This document shows, piece after piece, positions 8,428 through 16,483 of a DNA stretch of 28,290 nt; the stretch's first letter is position 1; every line of letters starts with the position of its first letter. The position numbers and the translations under genes are program-made. This DNA comes from an uncultured Prevotella sp. (lineage in GTDB: Bacteria > Bacteroidota > Bacteroidia > Bacteroidales > Bacteroidaceae): NCBI GenBank assembly GCA_900541335.1, contig UQJC01000026.1, positions 1-28,290 on the forward strand, given 5' to 3'. The notes under the pieces were generated by a model, which was not told the origin of the DNA, ran no database searches, and saw only the letters and a list, made by a program, of their open reading frames with translations.

Positions 8428-8460
8428 CCGGACGTGAACGGAATCATCCGTCACGTCCGG
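8428..8460 (-). terminator. Intrinsic terminator of asd
   Basis: Arms of 15 and 14 bases (8428-8442 and 8447-8460, one unpaired base) enclose the loop ATCA (plus-strand reading). On the minus strand the GC-rich stem is followed by TCTTTTAGTTT. It lies about 85 bp after the asd stop and before aroA, so it should separate the two. Confidence 0.75.
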
Positions 8461-8544
8461 AACAATAACTTACGGCTAAGTGAGATTCATTCAAAAATTG
8501 AAACCATTCGTTCGCTTCCTTCACGGAGGAAACGGCGGGCGGTT

Positions 8545-9555
8545 TTATTTCACATTGCCGACTTTAATCAAGTATTCTGCAATTTGCACCGCGTTGAGCG
8601 CAGCACCCTTACGGATCTGGTCGCTGACGAGCCAGAGGGTTAAGCCGTTGGGATTAGCCAAGTCTTTGCGGATACGACCAACATAGACTGCATCTTTACC
8701 AGCGAGGAAGAGCGGCATGGGGTATTCCTTCTTCTCGGGGTTGTCCATCAAGACGAGACCTTCGCCCGAAGCAATGGCTTCGCGAGCTGCTTCGACAGAT
8801 ACGGGTTCTTCCGTTTCGAGCCAAATGGCTTCAGAGTGTGAACGGAGTGAAGGAACGCGTACACAAGTAGCAGAAGTCAAGCAGTCGGTGTGCATGATCT
8901 TCTTCGTCTCATGATACATCTTCATTTCTTCCTTCGTGTAACCGTTTTCCTGGAAGACATCAATCTGAGGAATGACGTTGAAGGCAAGCTGGTAAGCAAA
9001 CTTCTCAACCTTGACAGGGTCGCCTGCCAAAGCCTGGCGGTATTGCTCGATGAGTTCGTCCATCGCAGCCTGACCCGCACCGCTGGCAGCCTGGTAAGAA
9101 GAAACGTGTACACGCTTGATGTGGCTGAGCTTCTCGATAGCCTGAAGGGCTACGACCATCATGATGGTGGTGCAGTTCGGGTTGGCAATCACACCGCGCG
9201 GACGGTTGAGTGCATCAGCTGCATTGCATTCAGGTACCACCAAGGGTACATCGTCGTCCATACGGAAAGCAGAAGAGTTGTCAATCATGACCGCTCCGTA
9301 CTTTGTAATCGTTTCGAGGTATTCCTTAGACGTACCGGCACCCGCAGAAGTGAACGCGATGTCTACATCCTTGAAGTCATCGTTGTGCTGCAGGAGCTTG
9401 ACGGTGTATTCTTTACCACGGAACGTGTATTTCGTACCGGCACTTCGGGCTGAACCGAAGAGCAGAAGATTGTCAATGGGAAAGTCGCGCTCGGCGAGGA
9501 CGCGAAGAAATTCTTGGCCTACGGCACCACTGGCACCAACGATGGCTACATTCAT
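8545..9555 (-). CDS. asd: Aspartate-semialdehyde dehydrogenase
   Basis: The product, 336 residues, reduces aspartyl phosphate to aspartate semialdehyde with NADPH. This is the branch point to lysine/diaminopimelate, threonine and methionine. The Rossmann loop is GASGAVG at 7-13. The phosphate/active-site region is IDNSSAFRMD. The catalytic cysteine is Cys128 in ANPNCTT, and SYQAASGAG follows. The C-terminal half has CVRVPSLRSHSEAIW, with the catalytic-site Arg and His. The start at 9555 (MNVAIVGASG) puts the nucleotide loop at its usual distance; an upstream in-frame ATG at 9597 would add 14 poorly conserved residues. A TAnnTTTG box lies about 125 bp upstream, giving a longer leader than its neighbours have. 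A terminator follows, so it is probably a single-gene unit. Confidence 0.95.
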   Translation of the reverse strand: MNVAIVGASGAVGQEFLRVLAERDFPIDNLLLFGSARSAGTKYTFRGKEYTVKLLQHNDDFKDVDIAFTSAGAGTSKEYLETITKYGAVMIDNSSAFRMDDDVPLVVPECNAADALNRPRGVIANPNCTTIMMVVALQAIEKLSHIKRVHVSSYQAASGAGQAAMDELIEQYRQALAGDPVKVEKFAYQLAFNVIPQIDVFQENGYTKEEMKMYHETKKIMHTDCLTSATCVRVPSLRSHSEAIWLETEEPVSVEAAREAIASGEGLVLMDNPEKKEYPMPLFLAGKDAVYVGRIRKDLANPNGLTLWLVSDQIRKGAALNAVQIAEYLIKVGNVK

Positions 9556-9679
9556 CTTGTCTTGTTTGGGGATTAAACTCAGTTGCAGGGTTTGCAAAAA
9601 GCAAGCCGAACGTGTGAGCCGTGTTCAAAATGTTTTCGTGTAAAGTCTTTTACAGACAGAAAGACAATAAAAGTCGGCG

Positions 9680-9687
9680 CAAAAGTA
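9680..9687 (-). promoter_or_regulatory. Promoter -7 box for asd
   Basis: The minus-strand sequence TACTTTTG matches TAnnTTTG. It sits just outside the 3' end of the FKBP gene and predicts a leader of roughly 110-120 nt before asd. No -33 element at the proper spacing was found. Confidence 0.5.
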
Positions 9688-9690
9688 CGA

Positions 9691-10362
9691 TTATTTTTCC
9701 AATTGCAGTGCTTTGGGTGAACTTCCTGCACGATAAATCGCCTTGAGCTGTGTGTCATAGACGAGGGTGGAGAAGGCAGGAATCTTTTCCGTAGCTCGGT
9801 TTTGGTATCCCAATTCGTTCGGGATGTAAATGCGGCAACGGTCACCGATGTGCATGTAGAGCAAGGCGGTGGTAAAGCCCTCGATTAGGTTGTTCACAGA
9901 GAAACCAATCGGGGTGGAGTAAGAGGGAGAGAACACATAGTCCTCAGACTCGTACAGGCCGCTGTGGTCGAAGATGCGTCCCTTGGGGTACGATTCGGTC
10001 GGCATGAGGTAACCGATGTAGTTGACCTTGACTGAGTCGGTATAGAGGGGCGTGACCGAAGTATTTGCACCGCGCTCCACAATCTTTACACAGATGGTGT
10101 CGGTCGGGAGACCGCCGGCGAGCTTGGCATAACTACGGTAGAGTCGCCAGTCACAATGTGATTCCCATTGGTCGCCATGTGCTTGCTTTGCTTCCGCTAT
10201 AGCCTGCTTGGCTTCCTGAACCCGTTCTGCAAAGAACTGTTCGTTGCGATACTGCCAATTGTTGGTAAACTCAGCATTGTTTTCCTCATTGGCATTGTCC
10301 TCACAGGAACACAGGGTGACGAGGGGAAGAACCCAAAATAGGAGTTGGAATATACGTTTCAT
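9691..10362 (-). CDS. FKBP-type peptidyl-prolyl isomerase lipoprotein
   Basis: This is a 223-residue lipoprotein. The signal peptide ends at Cys20 (TLCSC, a lipobox), then an Asn/Glu-rich linker (EDNANEENNAE) and a helix with QEAKQAIAEAKQA. The C-terminal half is an FKBP domain: DSVKVNYIGYL at its start, GRIFDHSG, then FSVNNLIEGFTTALLYMHIGDRCRIYIPNELGYQ (split here only as one continuous FKBP core) and FSTLVYDTQLKAI at the end. It should assist folding of exported proteins by isomerising proline bonds in the periplasm. Several active-site positions differ from human FKBP12, so catalysis is not assured. It follows glyS after 205 bp with no visible promoter of its own, so it may be cotranscribed with glyS. 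Confidence 0.85.
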   Translation of the reverse strand: MKRIFQLLFWVLPLVTLCSCEDNANEENNAEFTNNWQYRNEQFFAERVQEAKQAIAEAKQAHGDQWESHCDWRLYRSYAKLAGGLPTDTICVKIVERGANTSVTPLYTDSVKVNYIGYLMPTESYPKGRIFDHSGLYESEDYVFSPSYSTPIGFSVNNLIEGFTTALLYMHIGDRCRIYIPNELGYQNRATEKIPAFSTLVYDTQLKAIYRAGSSPKALQLEK

Positions 10363-10567
10363 AGAAATGGATCAGCAGGAGTAGAGAACAGTCGGAGGAG
10401 AGGATGAGAAGCAAGAAGGCCTGTTGATTTATCGGGATTCTGATAGCGCGATGTTTCGATGGTTCGGGATGCCGAACTATCGGCATCTTGAAGTTTCGAC
10501 AGCGGAGCTTATCGACATTCCGCCAGGCGTTTTATCTCCCTCTCCTCCGGTGTTCCGCAAAGAGTTC

Positions 10568-12109
10568 TTACTGCAACTTCTTGAGCAAGGAAGTGATGCT
10601 TACCTTGTCTTCAATCAAGCTACGGAGTTCGCTGATGGCCACACGGGTTTGTTCCATCGTGTCGCGGTCGCGCAGCGTGACGCAGTTGTCTTTAAGCGTG
10701 TCGTGGTCAATCGTGATGCAGAACGGTGTACCGATTGCATCCTGACGACGGTAGCGCTTACCGATAGAGTCTTTCTCCTCGTACTTGCAGTTGAAGTGGA
10801 ACTTGAGATCCTTCATAATCTCGTGAGCCTTTTCGGGCAGACCGTCCTTCTTAACCAAAGGCAATACGGCCAACTTCACGGGAGCGAGGGCTGCAGGAAG
10901 CTTGAGTACCACGCGAGTTTCGCCGTTCTCGAGCTTCTCCTCTTCGTAAGCATGACACATGACACTGAGGAACATACGGTCAACACCGATAGAAGTTTCG
11001 ATAACGTACGGCGTGTAGCTTTCGTTGGTTTCGGGGTCGAAGTATTCAATCTTGCGGCCTGAGAACTTCGCGTGCTGTGAGAGGTCGAAGTTCGTACGAG
11101 AGTGGATACCTTCCACTTCCTTAAAGCCAAAGGGCATCTTAAATTCGATGTCAGTAGCGGCATTGGCGTAGTGAGCCAACTTCTCGTGGTCGTGGTAACG
11201 GTAGCATTCAGAACCGAAACCGAGGGCTTCGTGCCAAGCCAGACGCGTTTGCTTCCACTGCTTGAACCAATCCAACTCCGTACCGGGCTTCACGAAGAAC
11301 TGCATCTCCATCTGTTCGAATTCGCGCATACGGAAGATAAACTGACGTGCTACGATTTCGTTACGGAAAGCCTTACCAATCTGGGCAATACCGAAAGGAA
11401 TCTTCATGCGGCCCGTCTTCTGCACGTTGAGGTAGTTGACAAAGATACCCTGAGCCGTTTCCGGACGAAGGTAAATCGTTGATGCACCTTCAGCCGTAGA
11501 GCCGACTTCCGTCTTAAACATGAGGTTGAACTGACGCACGTCGGTCCAGTTGCGCGTACCCGAGATGGGGCAAACGATTTCCTCGTCGAGGATAATCTGC
11601 TTCAATTCCGCCAAGTCCATCTTGTTCATGGCTTCTGCGTAACGCTCGTGGAGTGCATCGCGCTTAGCCTGGTGTTCGAGCACACGGCCATTGGTGGCGC
11701 GGAACTGTGCTTCGTCAAAGGCTTCACCAAAACGCTTGCGAGCCTTGGCTACTTCCTTGTCAATCTTTTCTTCGTACTTGGCAATCTGGTCTTCGATGAG
11801 TACGTCTGCACGGTAACGCTTTTTGGAGTCGCGGTTGTCAATGAGGGGGTCATTGAAGGCATCTACGTGACCGGAAGCCTTCCAAATGGTGGGGTGCATG
11901 AAGATGGCAGAGTCAATGCCCACAATGTTTTCGTGAAGGAGCACCATGGACTGCCACCAGTATTGTTTGATATTGTTCTTCAGCTCTACGCCGTTCTGAC
12001 CGTAATCATAAACGGCACCAAGGCCGTCATAAATATCGCTTGAGGGAAATACAAAACCGTACTCTTTACAGTGAGAGACGATTTTCTTGAATACATCTTC
12101 TTGTGCCAT
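10568..12109 (-). CDS. glyS: Glycyl-tRNA synthetase (dimeric, class II)
   Basis: The 513-residue enzyme charges tRNA-Gly with glycine in the cytoplasm. It is the single-chain alpha2 type found in Bacteroidota, archaea and eukaryotes, rather than the alpha2beta2 bacterial type. The N-terminus carries KEYGFVFPSSDIYDGLGAVYDYG, the family opening. Class II motif 2 is FRNEIVARQFIFRMREFEQM and motif 3 is ETSIGVDRMFLSVM. The C-terminal anticodon-binding domain runs from about VKLAVLPLVKKDGLPEKA to the end, with YRRQDAIGTPFCITIDHDT. The start at 12109 has a TAnnTTTG box 32 bp upstream. The gene is essential, and no defect was seen. Confidence 0.96.
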   Translation of the reverse strand: MAQEDVFKKIVSHCKEYGFVFPSSDIYDGLGAVYDYGQNGVELKNNIKQYWWQSMVLLHENIVGIDSAIFMHPTIWKASGHVDAFNDPLIDNRDSKKRYRADVLIEDQIAKYEEKIDKEVAKARKRFGEAFDEAQFRATNGRVLEHQAKRDALHERYAEAMNKMDLAELKQIILDEEIVCPISGTRNWTDVRQFNLMFKTEVGSTAEGASTIYLRPETAQGIFVNYLNVQKTGRMKIPFGIAQIGKAFRNEIVARQFIFRMREFEQMEMQFFVKPGTELDWFKQWKQTRLAWHEALGFGSECYRYHDHEKLAHYANAATDIEFKMPFGFKEVEGIHSRTNFDLSQHAKFSGRKIEYFDPETNESYTPYVIETSIGVDRMFLSVMCHAYEEEKLENGETRVVLKLPAALAPVKLAVLPLVKKDGLPEKAHEIMKDLKFHFNCKYEEKDSIGKRYRRQDAIGTPFCITIDHDTLKDNCVTLRDRDTMEQTRVAISELRSLIEDKVSITSLLKKLQ

Positions 12110-12140
12110 GTCTTAATGTGTTTGTTTAATTATTTGGGCG

Positions 12141-12148
12141 CAAAGTTA
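12141..12148 (-). promoter_or_regulatory. Promoter -7 box for glyS
   Basis: The minus-strand sequence TAACTTTG is an exact TAnnTTTG match and is followed by GC, as at strong Bacteroidota promoters. It leaves a short leader of about 25 nt before the glyS ATG at 12109. Confidence 0.65.
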
Positions 12149-12229
12149 GCAATTTCGCGTGAACGCGGTGGAAAAATGCAGGGGATGGGGGCAATGCCTA
12201 TGCTATTTCCGTCGTCGGCTTACGCTATT

Positions 12230-13474
12230 TTATGGCTTGTTCTCAAAATAATGGGGTTCCCGTCGAAGGAGGTCTACGATGCCTGCAGGCGGACGCTGGT
12301 TGAGTAACTCGTGTTTCATCCAGTCCATGTAGGGAGCTACGTGCTGGAAGAAGCGGTGGTAACCTGCACAGAGGTAGTTGAGTCCCGGTTCTCCGTCAGC
12401 CGTTTGGGTAAAGCGATTCTTGGGACATTCGCCGTTGCAGGCAAAGAGGTAGTCACATTCGCGGCATTGACGGGGCAGGCTCGTTTGTTTGGCCTGACCG
12501 AAAGCCAACTGGCGGGGACTGTACATCATTTCGATAAGGGTTGCTTCGTGAATGTTGCCTAACTTGTATTGGGGGAAAACAAAGTGGTCGCAGGCATACA
12601 CGTCACCGTTCCATTCAATCGCTCCTGCATGACCGCAAGTCTTGGCCAGGGAGCAGAGTCCGGGTTGTGCTCCTACCCAGTTGGCCAGGGTAGAGTCAAA
12701 GATTTGAATGTAGTATTCACCCACGTCGTGGCGCACCCATTCGTCGAAGATGGTGATGAGGAAGTTGCCCCATTGTTCGGGTGTCACGCTAAATTCCATC
12801 AGACCGCCGTTGCCCGCTTCGTCCACAGCCGCCAGGGTGCGACCGTCGGTGTGTGACTGCATGCGTTCCACAATGGGGGTGAACTGAATGTAGCGGCAAC
12901 CCATTTCCTTGAAGAAGTGGTAGAAATCGAGTGGATAGTCTCCGTTGAAATCGTTGACGACAGCCAGTGCATTCCACTCCACTCCATGTTTGTTGAGTAA
13001 CTGGATGCCGTGCATTACTTGGTGAAAGGAGGGGCGTCCGCCTTTGTTACGGCGGTATTCGTCATGAAATTCTTGCGGACCGTCAATCGACACGCCCACC
13101 AGCCAGCCTTCCTGTTTGAAGAATTCACACCACTCGTCCGTGAGCAGGGTACCGTTCGTCTGGATGCAGTTATCAATGGTATGACCGCCTGCATATTTCT
13201 TTTGTAGTGCCACTGCTTTTTTGTAGAAAGCCAACGGGCGCATGAGGGTTTCGCCGCCGTGCCAGGTAAAAAGCACTTGGGGCATGGTCTGTGCGGCAAT
13301 GTAGTCGCGGATAAACTTCTCAAGCAGTTCGTCGCTCATGACCTGACTGGGGTCGTCAGCATAGAGGCAGGACTTCTCAAGATAGTAGCAGTACTTGCAG
13401 GCCAGGTTACAACGTGAACCAGCGGGCTTGGCAAGCAAGTAGAGGGGAGATGAAAAGGGAGAGATGGTACTCAC
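12230..13474 (-). CDS. Anaerobic sulfatase-maturating radical SAM enzyme (anSME type)
   Basis: A 414-residue radical SAM/SPASM protein. Cys22, Cys26 and Cys29 in RCNLACKYCYY bind the SAM-cleaving 4Fe-4S cluster; WHGGE is the SAM-binding GGE motif. The C-terminal SPASM part has CSLAKTCGHAGAIEWNGDVYACD and CRECDYLFACNGECPKNRF, which ligate two auxiliary clusters. The ACDHFVFPQYKLGNI segment is typical of anaerobic sulfatase maturases, which turn an active-site Cys or Ser of sulfatases into formylglycine in the cytoplasm. The likely start is GTG at 13474; no in-frame ATG exists nearby. No sulfatase gene is in the window, so it would act on targets encoded elsewhere. A terminator-like hairpin ends only 17 bp upstream of the start codon. 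A maturase for another peptide remains possible. Confidence 0.9.
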   Translation of the reverse strand: MSTISPFSSPLYLLAKPAGSRCNLACKYCYYLEKSCLYADDPSQVMSDELLEKFIRDYIAAQTMPQVLFTWHGGETLMRPLAFYKKAVALQKKYAGGHTIDNCIQTNGTLLTDEWCEFFKQEGWLVGVSIDGPQEFHDEYRRNKGGRPSFHQVMHGIQLLNKHGVEWNALAVVNDFNGDYPLDFYHFFKEMGCRYIQFTPIVERMQSHTDGRTLAAVDEAGNGGLMEFSVTPEQWGNFLITIFDEWVRHDVGEYYIQIFDSTLANWVGAQPGLCSLAKTCGHAGAIEWNGDVYACDHFVFPQYKLGNIHEATLIEMMYSPRQLAFGQAKQTSLPRQCRECDYLFACNGECPKNRFTQTADGEPGLNYLCAGYHRFFQHVAPYMDWMKHELLNQRPPAGIVDLLRREPHYFENKP

Positions 13475-13491
13475 GACAAGAATGAAATAAA

Positions 13492-13525
13492 GAAGCAGGA
13501 GACAAAGGGGCTTGTCTCCTGCTTC
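13492..13525 (-). terminator. Terminator-like hairpin between the 748-aa gene and the maturase
   Basis: Perfect 14-bp arms, 13492-13505 and 13512-13525, enclose a 6-nt loop. On the minus strand they are followed by TTTATTTCATTC. It is oriented to end transcription of the 13681-15927 gene, but it lies 17 bp before the GTG of the maturase, where it may act as a leader attenuator. Confidence 0.7.
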
Positions 13526-13547
13526 GAGGAATGAACTAGAAGGGGGA

Positions 13548-13680
13548 TGAGATTAAGAGTTTAGGAGATTATGAGATTAAGAGTTTAAAGTTTATTCGTC
13601 AAGCCAATGACTTTAACTTTCAACCTTCAACCTTTCACTTCTCAACTCTTCAACTTCTCAACTCTTCAACTTCTCAACTC
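13548..13680. repeat. Short low-complexity direct repeats after the 748-aa gene
   Basis: TGAGATTAAGAGTTTA occurs at 13548-13563 and again at 13572-13587 (period 24). From about 13629 to 13680 a 16-bp unit, CAACTTCTCAACTCTT, repeats about two and a half times, up to the stop codon of the gene. A related stretch (CTCTTCAACTTTCAACTTATCAAC and variants) lies next to the stop of the thioredoxin gene at about 20168-20211. Confidence 0.7.
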
Positions 13681-15927
13681 TTAGAATGCAGCCTTCTTCG
13701 TATAAACCTTGCCGGCAGCTTCTACGCGGATCACGTAAACGCCCTTGCCGAAGGTGGGAAGAGAAGCCTGACCGTTAACCGTGCAGCTGCTTACGAGCTT
13801 ACCGTCAGCGGCATAAACCTGAGCCTTCGCGTTGGTAGCCTTCACGTTGAATGCACCTGCTACAGCTTCTACTTCGATGCCGTCAGCAGCTTCAACGCCT
13901 TCGATAGCAGAAGGACCTGAAGTCTCACCGAGTGAAATCTGGCGACCCGTAACTACAATACCCGTCGTCTGGTCAACGAGGAGCGCAGCAAGCTTGAGAT
14001 TCTCACGCTTCAAAGCCGGGTTCTTACGTTCGGGGATAGGCAGCTCGATGGTGTGCTTAATCTTCTCACCGGCCTTGATAGCGGGGAGGAGTGAAGTCTC
14101 CTTCTGACCGAAAGGATCAGAGATGGCTACCGCCGTGTGGTCGAAGGTAGGCATGTACCAGTAGTTGCCATCTTTGTCGGCTGTACCTTGCTTGGCAATT
14201 TCCTGAAGGTCAGCTCCCCACTTGAGCGCACTGAAAATCTTTTCGTCAGAAAGTCCCTGCTTCTTGTAGTAGTTGTATTGACCAGCCAAACCATTCAACT
14301 GCTGTACACCCTTGATGCCGTCTTCCGTCAGCACGTAAACCACACCGTAGCTACCTGCGGGGGCATCAAAGAGGAAGTCGAGCGTTACGTTTGCCTTGAT
14401 GGTCTTGTGGATAGGCAGGGGCTTGCTGCTTTCCAATACCATGTTGGCTTCGCACGGACCTGCCATGATAGTTTGTGTCATGGGCACGATGTCGGCATAG
14501 GCATGACCCGTTAACTCGCGGTTGACCGTACATTCGGGGAAACTTTGTGCATACTGTTTAATGACGGGGGCGTAGTCTGCTACGACGAAGGGATCCTTAC
14601 GCATCTGGGCATTGAAATCGTCGTGAACAGCAATGCTGACGAGGTCGCCGTTAGCTGCAGCTACTGCGTTCTTCATGCCAACAATTCCGAAGGGGCAGGC
14701 TGAGCACGTGATGCTGGTGAACTCTTCGATGACAGGCGTACGCTTGTATCCGTTCTCCATCGTAATGACAGGGTAGGGAACTTCGTTGTCCTTGTTTGCC
14801 GTGTATTCGTCAGCCTTGGTATTGACCTTGGTAATCTTGAAGTCACCGAGCTGGCGACCGGGCTTACTGTCAAGCATAGCGGGAAGCTGAATCTGTCCCG
14901 GCCAGTAGAATGCCAGGTAATCCTTGCCAAAGGAGTAAGTACCCGTTTTCTTCTGACCGTCTACGGTAAATTCGTAGTCAAACGAAGTCAGCGAGTCCAG
15001 ACCCATGTTGCGGATAACTACGGAAGCTTGTGCATTGCCGTTGAGGTCACCGCGAACGCTACCTACTTGTAAGGCAGTAGCGTCTGAATTCTTCAAGCCG
15101 TTGTCACCTTTCGTGCGAATGGTAATGAAGGCACAATTAACCGTCTGATTGCCCTCTTTGTCTTTCCATTTAGAGCAATCCTGAAGAATACCCAGTTCAC
15201 CCTTTTGTGTCAACACCATCATTTGGGCACCCATACCTGCACCCGTGTTGTCGGGGAACATCGGCATGACAAAGCCTGCATCCTTATAGAGGGGGTCTTT
15301 GGGGTCAGCCTTACCAGTAGCCACCCAACCAATCAGCAAGCCTGCTTCCTTACCCGTGATGACATAGTCGCAAGGAACTGAAGTGGGCTGGAATGTTACC
15401 ATGCCCGTTGCGTTGTCTATTACCGGAGTTGCAATTTCAGCTATTTTATCTTCGAAGAGTAACTGGCCTGTATTTAAGTCCATGATGAAGGCGATACCTT
15501 CCTGGTAAATGCCCATCCAGGCTGCAAAGTCAATGTGGGTGATGGTGTTGCCCGCGTAACGGCTGAGCATATCTTTGGTAAAAATTTGAGCGTAGCCATA
15601 ACCTACACAGCCCAGCTGGCTCTTCAACGTTTCCCAGTTCAGGCCGAGACCACCGAGATTACCCAAACGAACTTCCTGACCTGTTACCTGGTAAGAGAGC
15701 TCCTTGGGGTCGCGTTCAGAGTGGTCGTAGCGGGCATTGCGCTGAGCGAGGGTTGCCTTGAAGGGAAGTTTCTTCAAGTCAAGCTGCTGTAAGCCCGGGG
15801 CATTGAGCTTGAGGGAAGGAGCGATTTCCACGTTGCGCTGCAACTTGCTTCCGACCAATTGGGTCTGAGCTTGCGCGCTACCGCCAAGTACTGCGGCAGC
15901 TGCGAGAGTGAGTAGAAATTGTTTCAT
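13681..15927 (-). CDS. Omp28-like thioredoxin-fold protein with T9SS C-terminal sorting domain
   Basis: The product has 748 residues and a signal peptide (MKQFLLTLAAAAVLGGSAQAQ). Residues about 22-390 are a beta-rich region of unknown function. From about 395 (RTPVIEEFTSITCSACPFG) an Omp28-like, thioredoxin-related domain begins, with a redox motif CSAC at Cys408 and Cys411. It is followed by LVSIAVHDDF and segments typical of the family. The last 65 residues are a type A sorting domain: VYAADGKLVSSCTVNGQ, then GKGVYVIRVEAAGKVYTKKAAF at the end. The protein should therefore pass the outer membrane through the T9SS and be anchored or released at the surface. It has its own TAnnTTTG box and a terminator-like hairpin after the gene. 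A surface thiol-disulfide role is inferred from the CXXC, not proven. Confidence 0.85.
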   Translation of the reverse strand: MKQFLLTLAAAAVLGGSAQAQTQLVGSKLQRNVEIAPSLKLNAPGLQQLDLKKLPFKATLAQRNARYDHSERDPKELSYQVTGQEVRLGNLGGLGLNWETLKSQLGCVGYGYAQIFTKDMLSRYAGNTITHIDFAAWMGIYQEGIAFIMDLNTGQLLFEDKIAEIATPVIDNATGMVTFQPTSVPCDYVITGKEAGLLIGWVATGKADPKDPLYKDAGFVMPMFPDNTGAGMGAQMMVLTQKGELGILQDCSKWKDKEGNQTVNCAFITIRTKGDNGLKNSDATALQVGSVRGDLNGNAQASVVIRNMGLDSLTSFDYEFTVDGQKKTGTYSFGKDYLAFYWPGQIQLPAMLDSKPGRQLGDFKITKVNTKADEYTANKDNEVPYPVITMENGYKRTPVIEEFTSITCSACPFGIVGMKNAVAAANGDLVSIAVHDDFNAQMRKDPFVVADYAPVIKQYAQSFPECTVNRELTGHAYADIVPMTQTIMAGPCEANMVLESSKPLPIHKTIKANVTLDFLFDAPAGSYGVVYVLTEDGIKGVQQLNGLAGQYNYYKKQGLSDEKIFSALKWGADLQEIAKQGTADKDGNYWYMPTFDHTAVAISDPFGQKETSLLPAIKAGEKIKHTIELPIPERKNPALKRENLKLAALLVDQTTGIVVTGRQISLGETSGPSAIEGVEAADGIEVEAVAGAFNVKATNAKAQVYAADGKLVSSCTVNGQASLPTFGKGVYVIRVEAAGKVYTKKAAF

Positions 15928-16008
15928 GCAGATATTGTTTTATGGAGATATGTTTTTGTCAAAGGGGAAAACGATTCGCTAATCGTACATTTTTCTTAAA
16001 ATTGCGGG

Positions 16009-16039
16009 CAAAGGTATTTACAATATTCCATGCAACCAA
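16009..16039 (-). promoter_or_regulatory. Promoter of the 748-aa Omp28/T9SS gene
   Basis: The -7 box is TACCTTTG on the minus strand (16009-16016), an exact match to TAnnTTTG. A TTG (16037-16039) lies 20 nt further upstream, which suits the -33 element. The leader to the ATG at 15927 is about 75 nt. Confidence 0.65.
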
Positions 16040-16114
16040 TTATAATCTCTTCTTTTTGCCAAGAAATAGGTGGAAAAAGTGAGCGTAGCGTAAGATTTGG
16101 CACAACAAGAGCAA

Positions 16115-16361
16115 CTTCTGCTTTGGGTCGCGGCATGGATTCGATCCCAGAAGTTGTACGGTCGCGGCATGCCGCGACCCATTGGTTTGAGCCGTTTAAT
16201 TCAGCTGGAAATAGATGCTTCTGCTTTAGGACGCGGCATGGATTCGGTCGCAGAAGTTGTACGGTCGCGGCATGCCGCGACTCATTGGTTTGAGCCGTTT
16301 AATTCAGCTGGAAATAGATACTTCTGCTTTGGGTCGCGGCATGCCGCGACCGTACAACTTC
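16115..16361. repeat. 103-bp tandem repeats built around a GC-rich palindrome
   Basis: Two complete 103-bp units (16115-16217 and 16218-16320) differ at about six positions, and a third unit starts at 16321. Each contains the 20-bp palindrome GGTCGCGGCATGCCGCGACC: 16160-16179 perfect, 16263-16282 with one mismatch, 16332-16351 perfect. Degenerate copies keeping only the left half occur at 16125-16138 and 16229-16241. The third palindrome is flanked on its right by GTACAACTTC, the reverse complement of the left flank in units 1 and 2. Positions 16150-16179 and 16332-16361 are therefore a perfect 30-bp inverted repeat. The pattern resembles repetitive extragenic palindromes. Confidence 0.9.
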
Positions 16362-16412
16362 CTGCTACCGTACTTTCTCCTGCTTGAGCTTTTCTCAAAA
16401 TCTTTTTTACGC

Positions 16413-16449
16413 AAACAGCCCAACCAGTTAGTCACCGGTTGGGCTGTTT
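16413..16449 (-). terminator. Hairpin downstream of the 241-aa T9SS protein gene
   Basis: Perfect 13-bp arms (16413-16425 and 16437-16449, containing CAGCCCAACC) flank an 11-nt loop, 35 bp after the stop of the 16484-17209 gene. The T-tract on the minus strand is weak (TTTGCG), so it may serve as mRNA 3'-end stabiliser as much as terminator. Confidence 0.6.
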
Positions 16450-16483
16450 CCTTATATAAAAATGTCTTTGTGTCAGTTGTGGG

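Larger units (their letters stand above)
15928..16483. other. Gene-free stretch of about 556 bp
   Basis: It holds the leader and promoter of the 748-aa gene (to 16016), a palindromic repeat array (16115-16361) and a hairpin (16413-16449). Short open frames exist on the plus strand but only translate the repeats. Nothing else was recognised. Confidence 0.7.

Noticed and set aside
9556..9680. Long asd leader as a possible lysine riboswitch
   Set aside because: I could not find the multi-helix core of that riboswitch; only a short AT-rich stem is visible.
10468..10487. Hairpin GATGCCGA/TCGGCATC between glyS and the FKBP gene as a terminator
   Set aside because: The stem is only 8 bp and no T-tract follows on the minus strand, so it does not support a break in transcription.
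16131..16149. CATGGATTCGATCCC, reminiscent of a tRNA T-loop (GGTTCGAATCC)
   Set aside because: No acceptor or anticodon stem could be built around it; it belongs to the repeat unit.
16115..16361. Tandem repeats considered as a CRISPR array
   Set aside because: The units are 103 bp and conserved throughout, with no unique spacers, and no cas gene is present.
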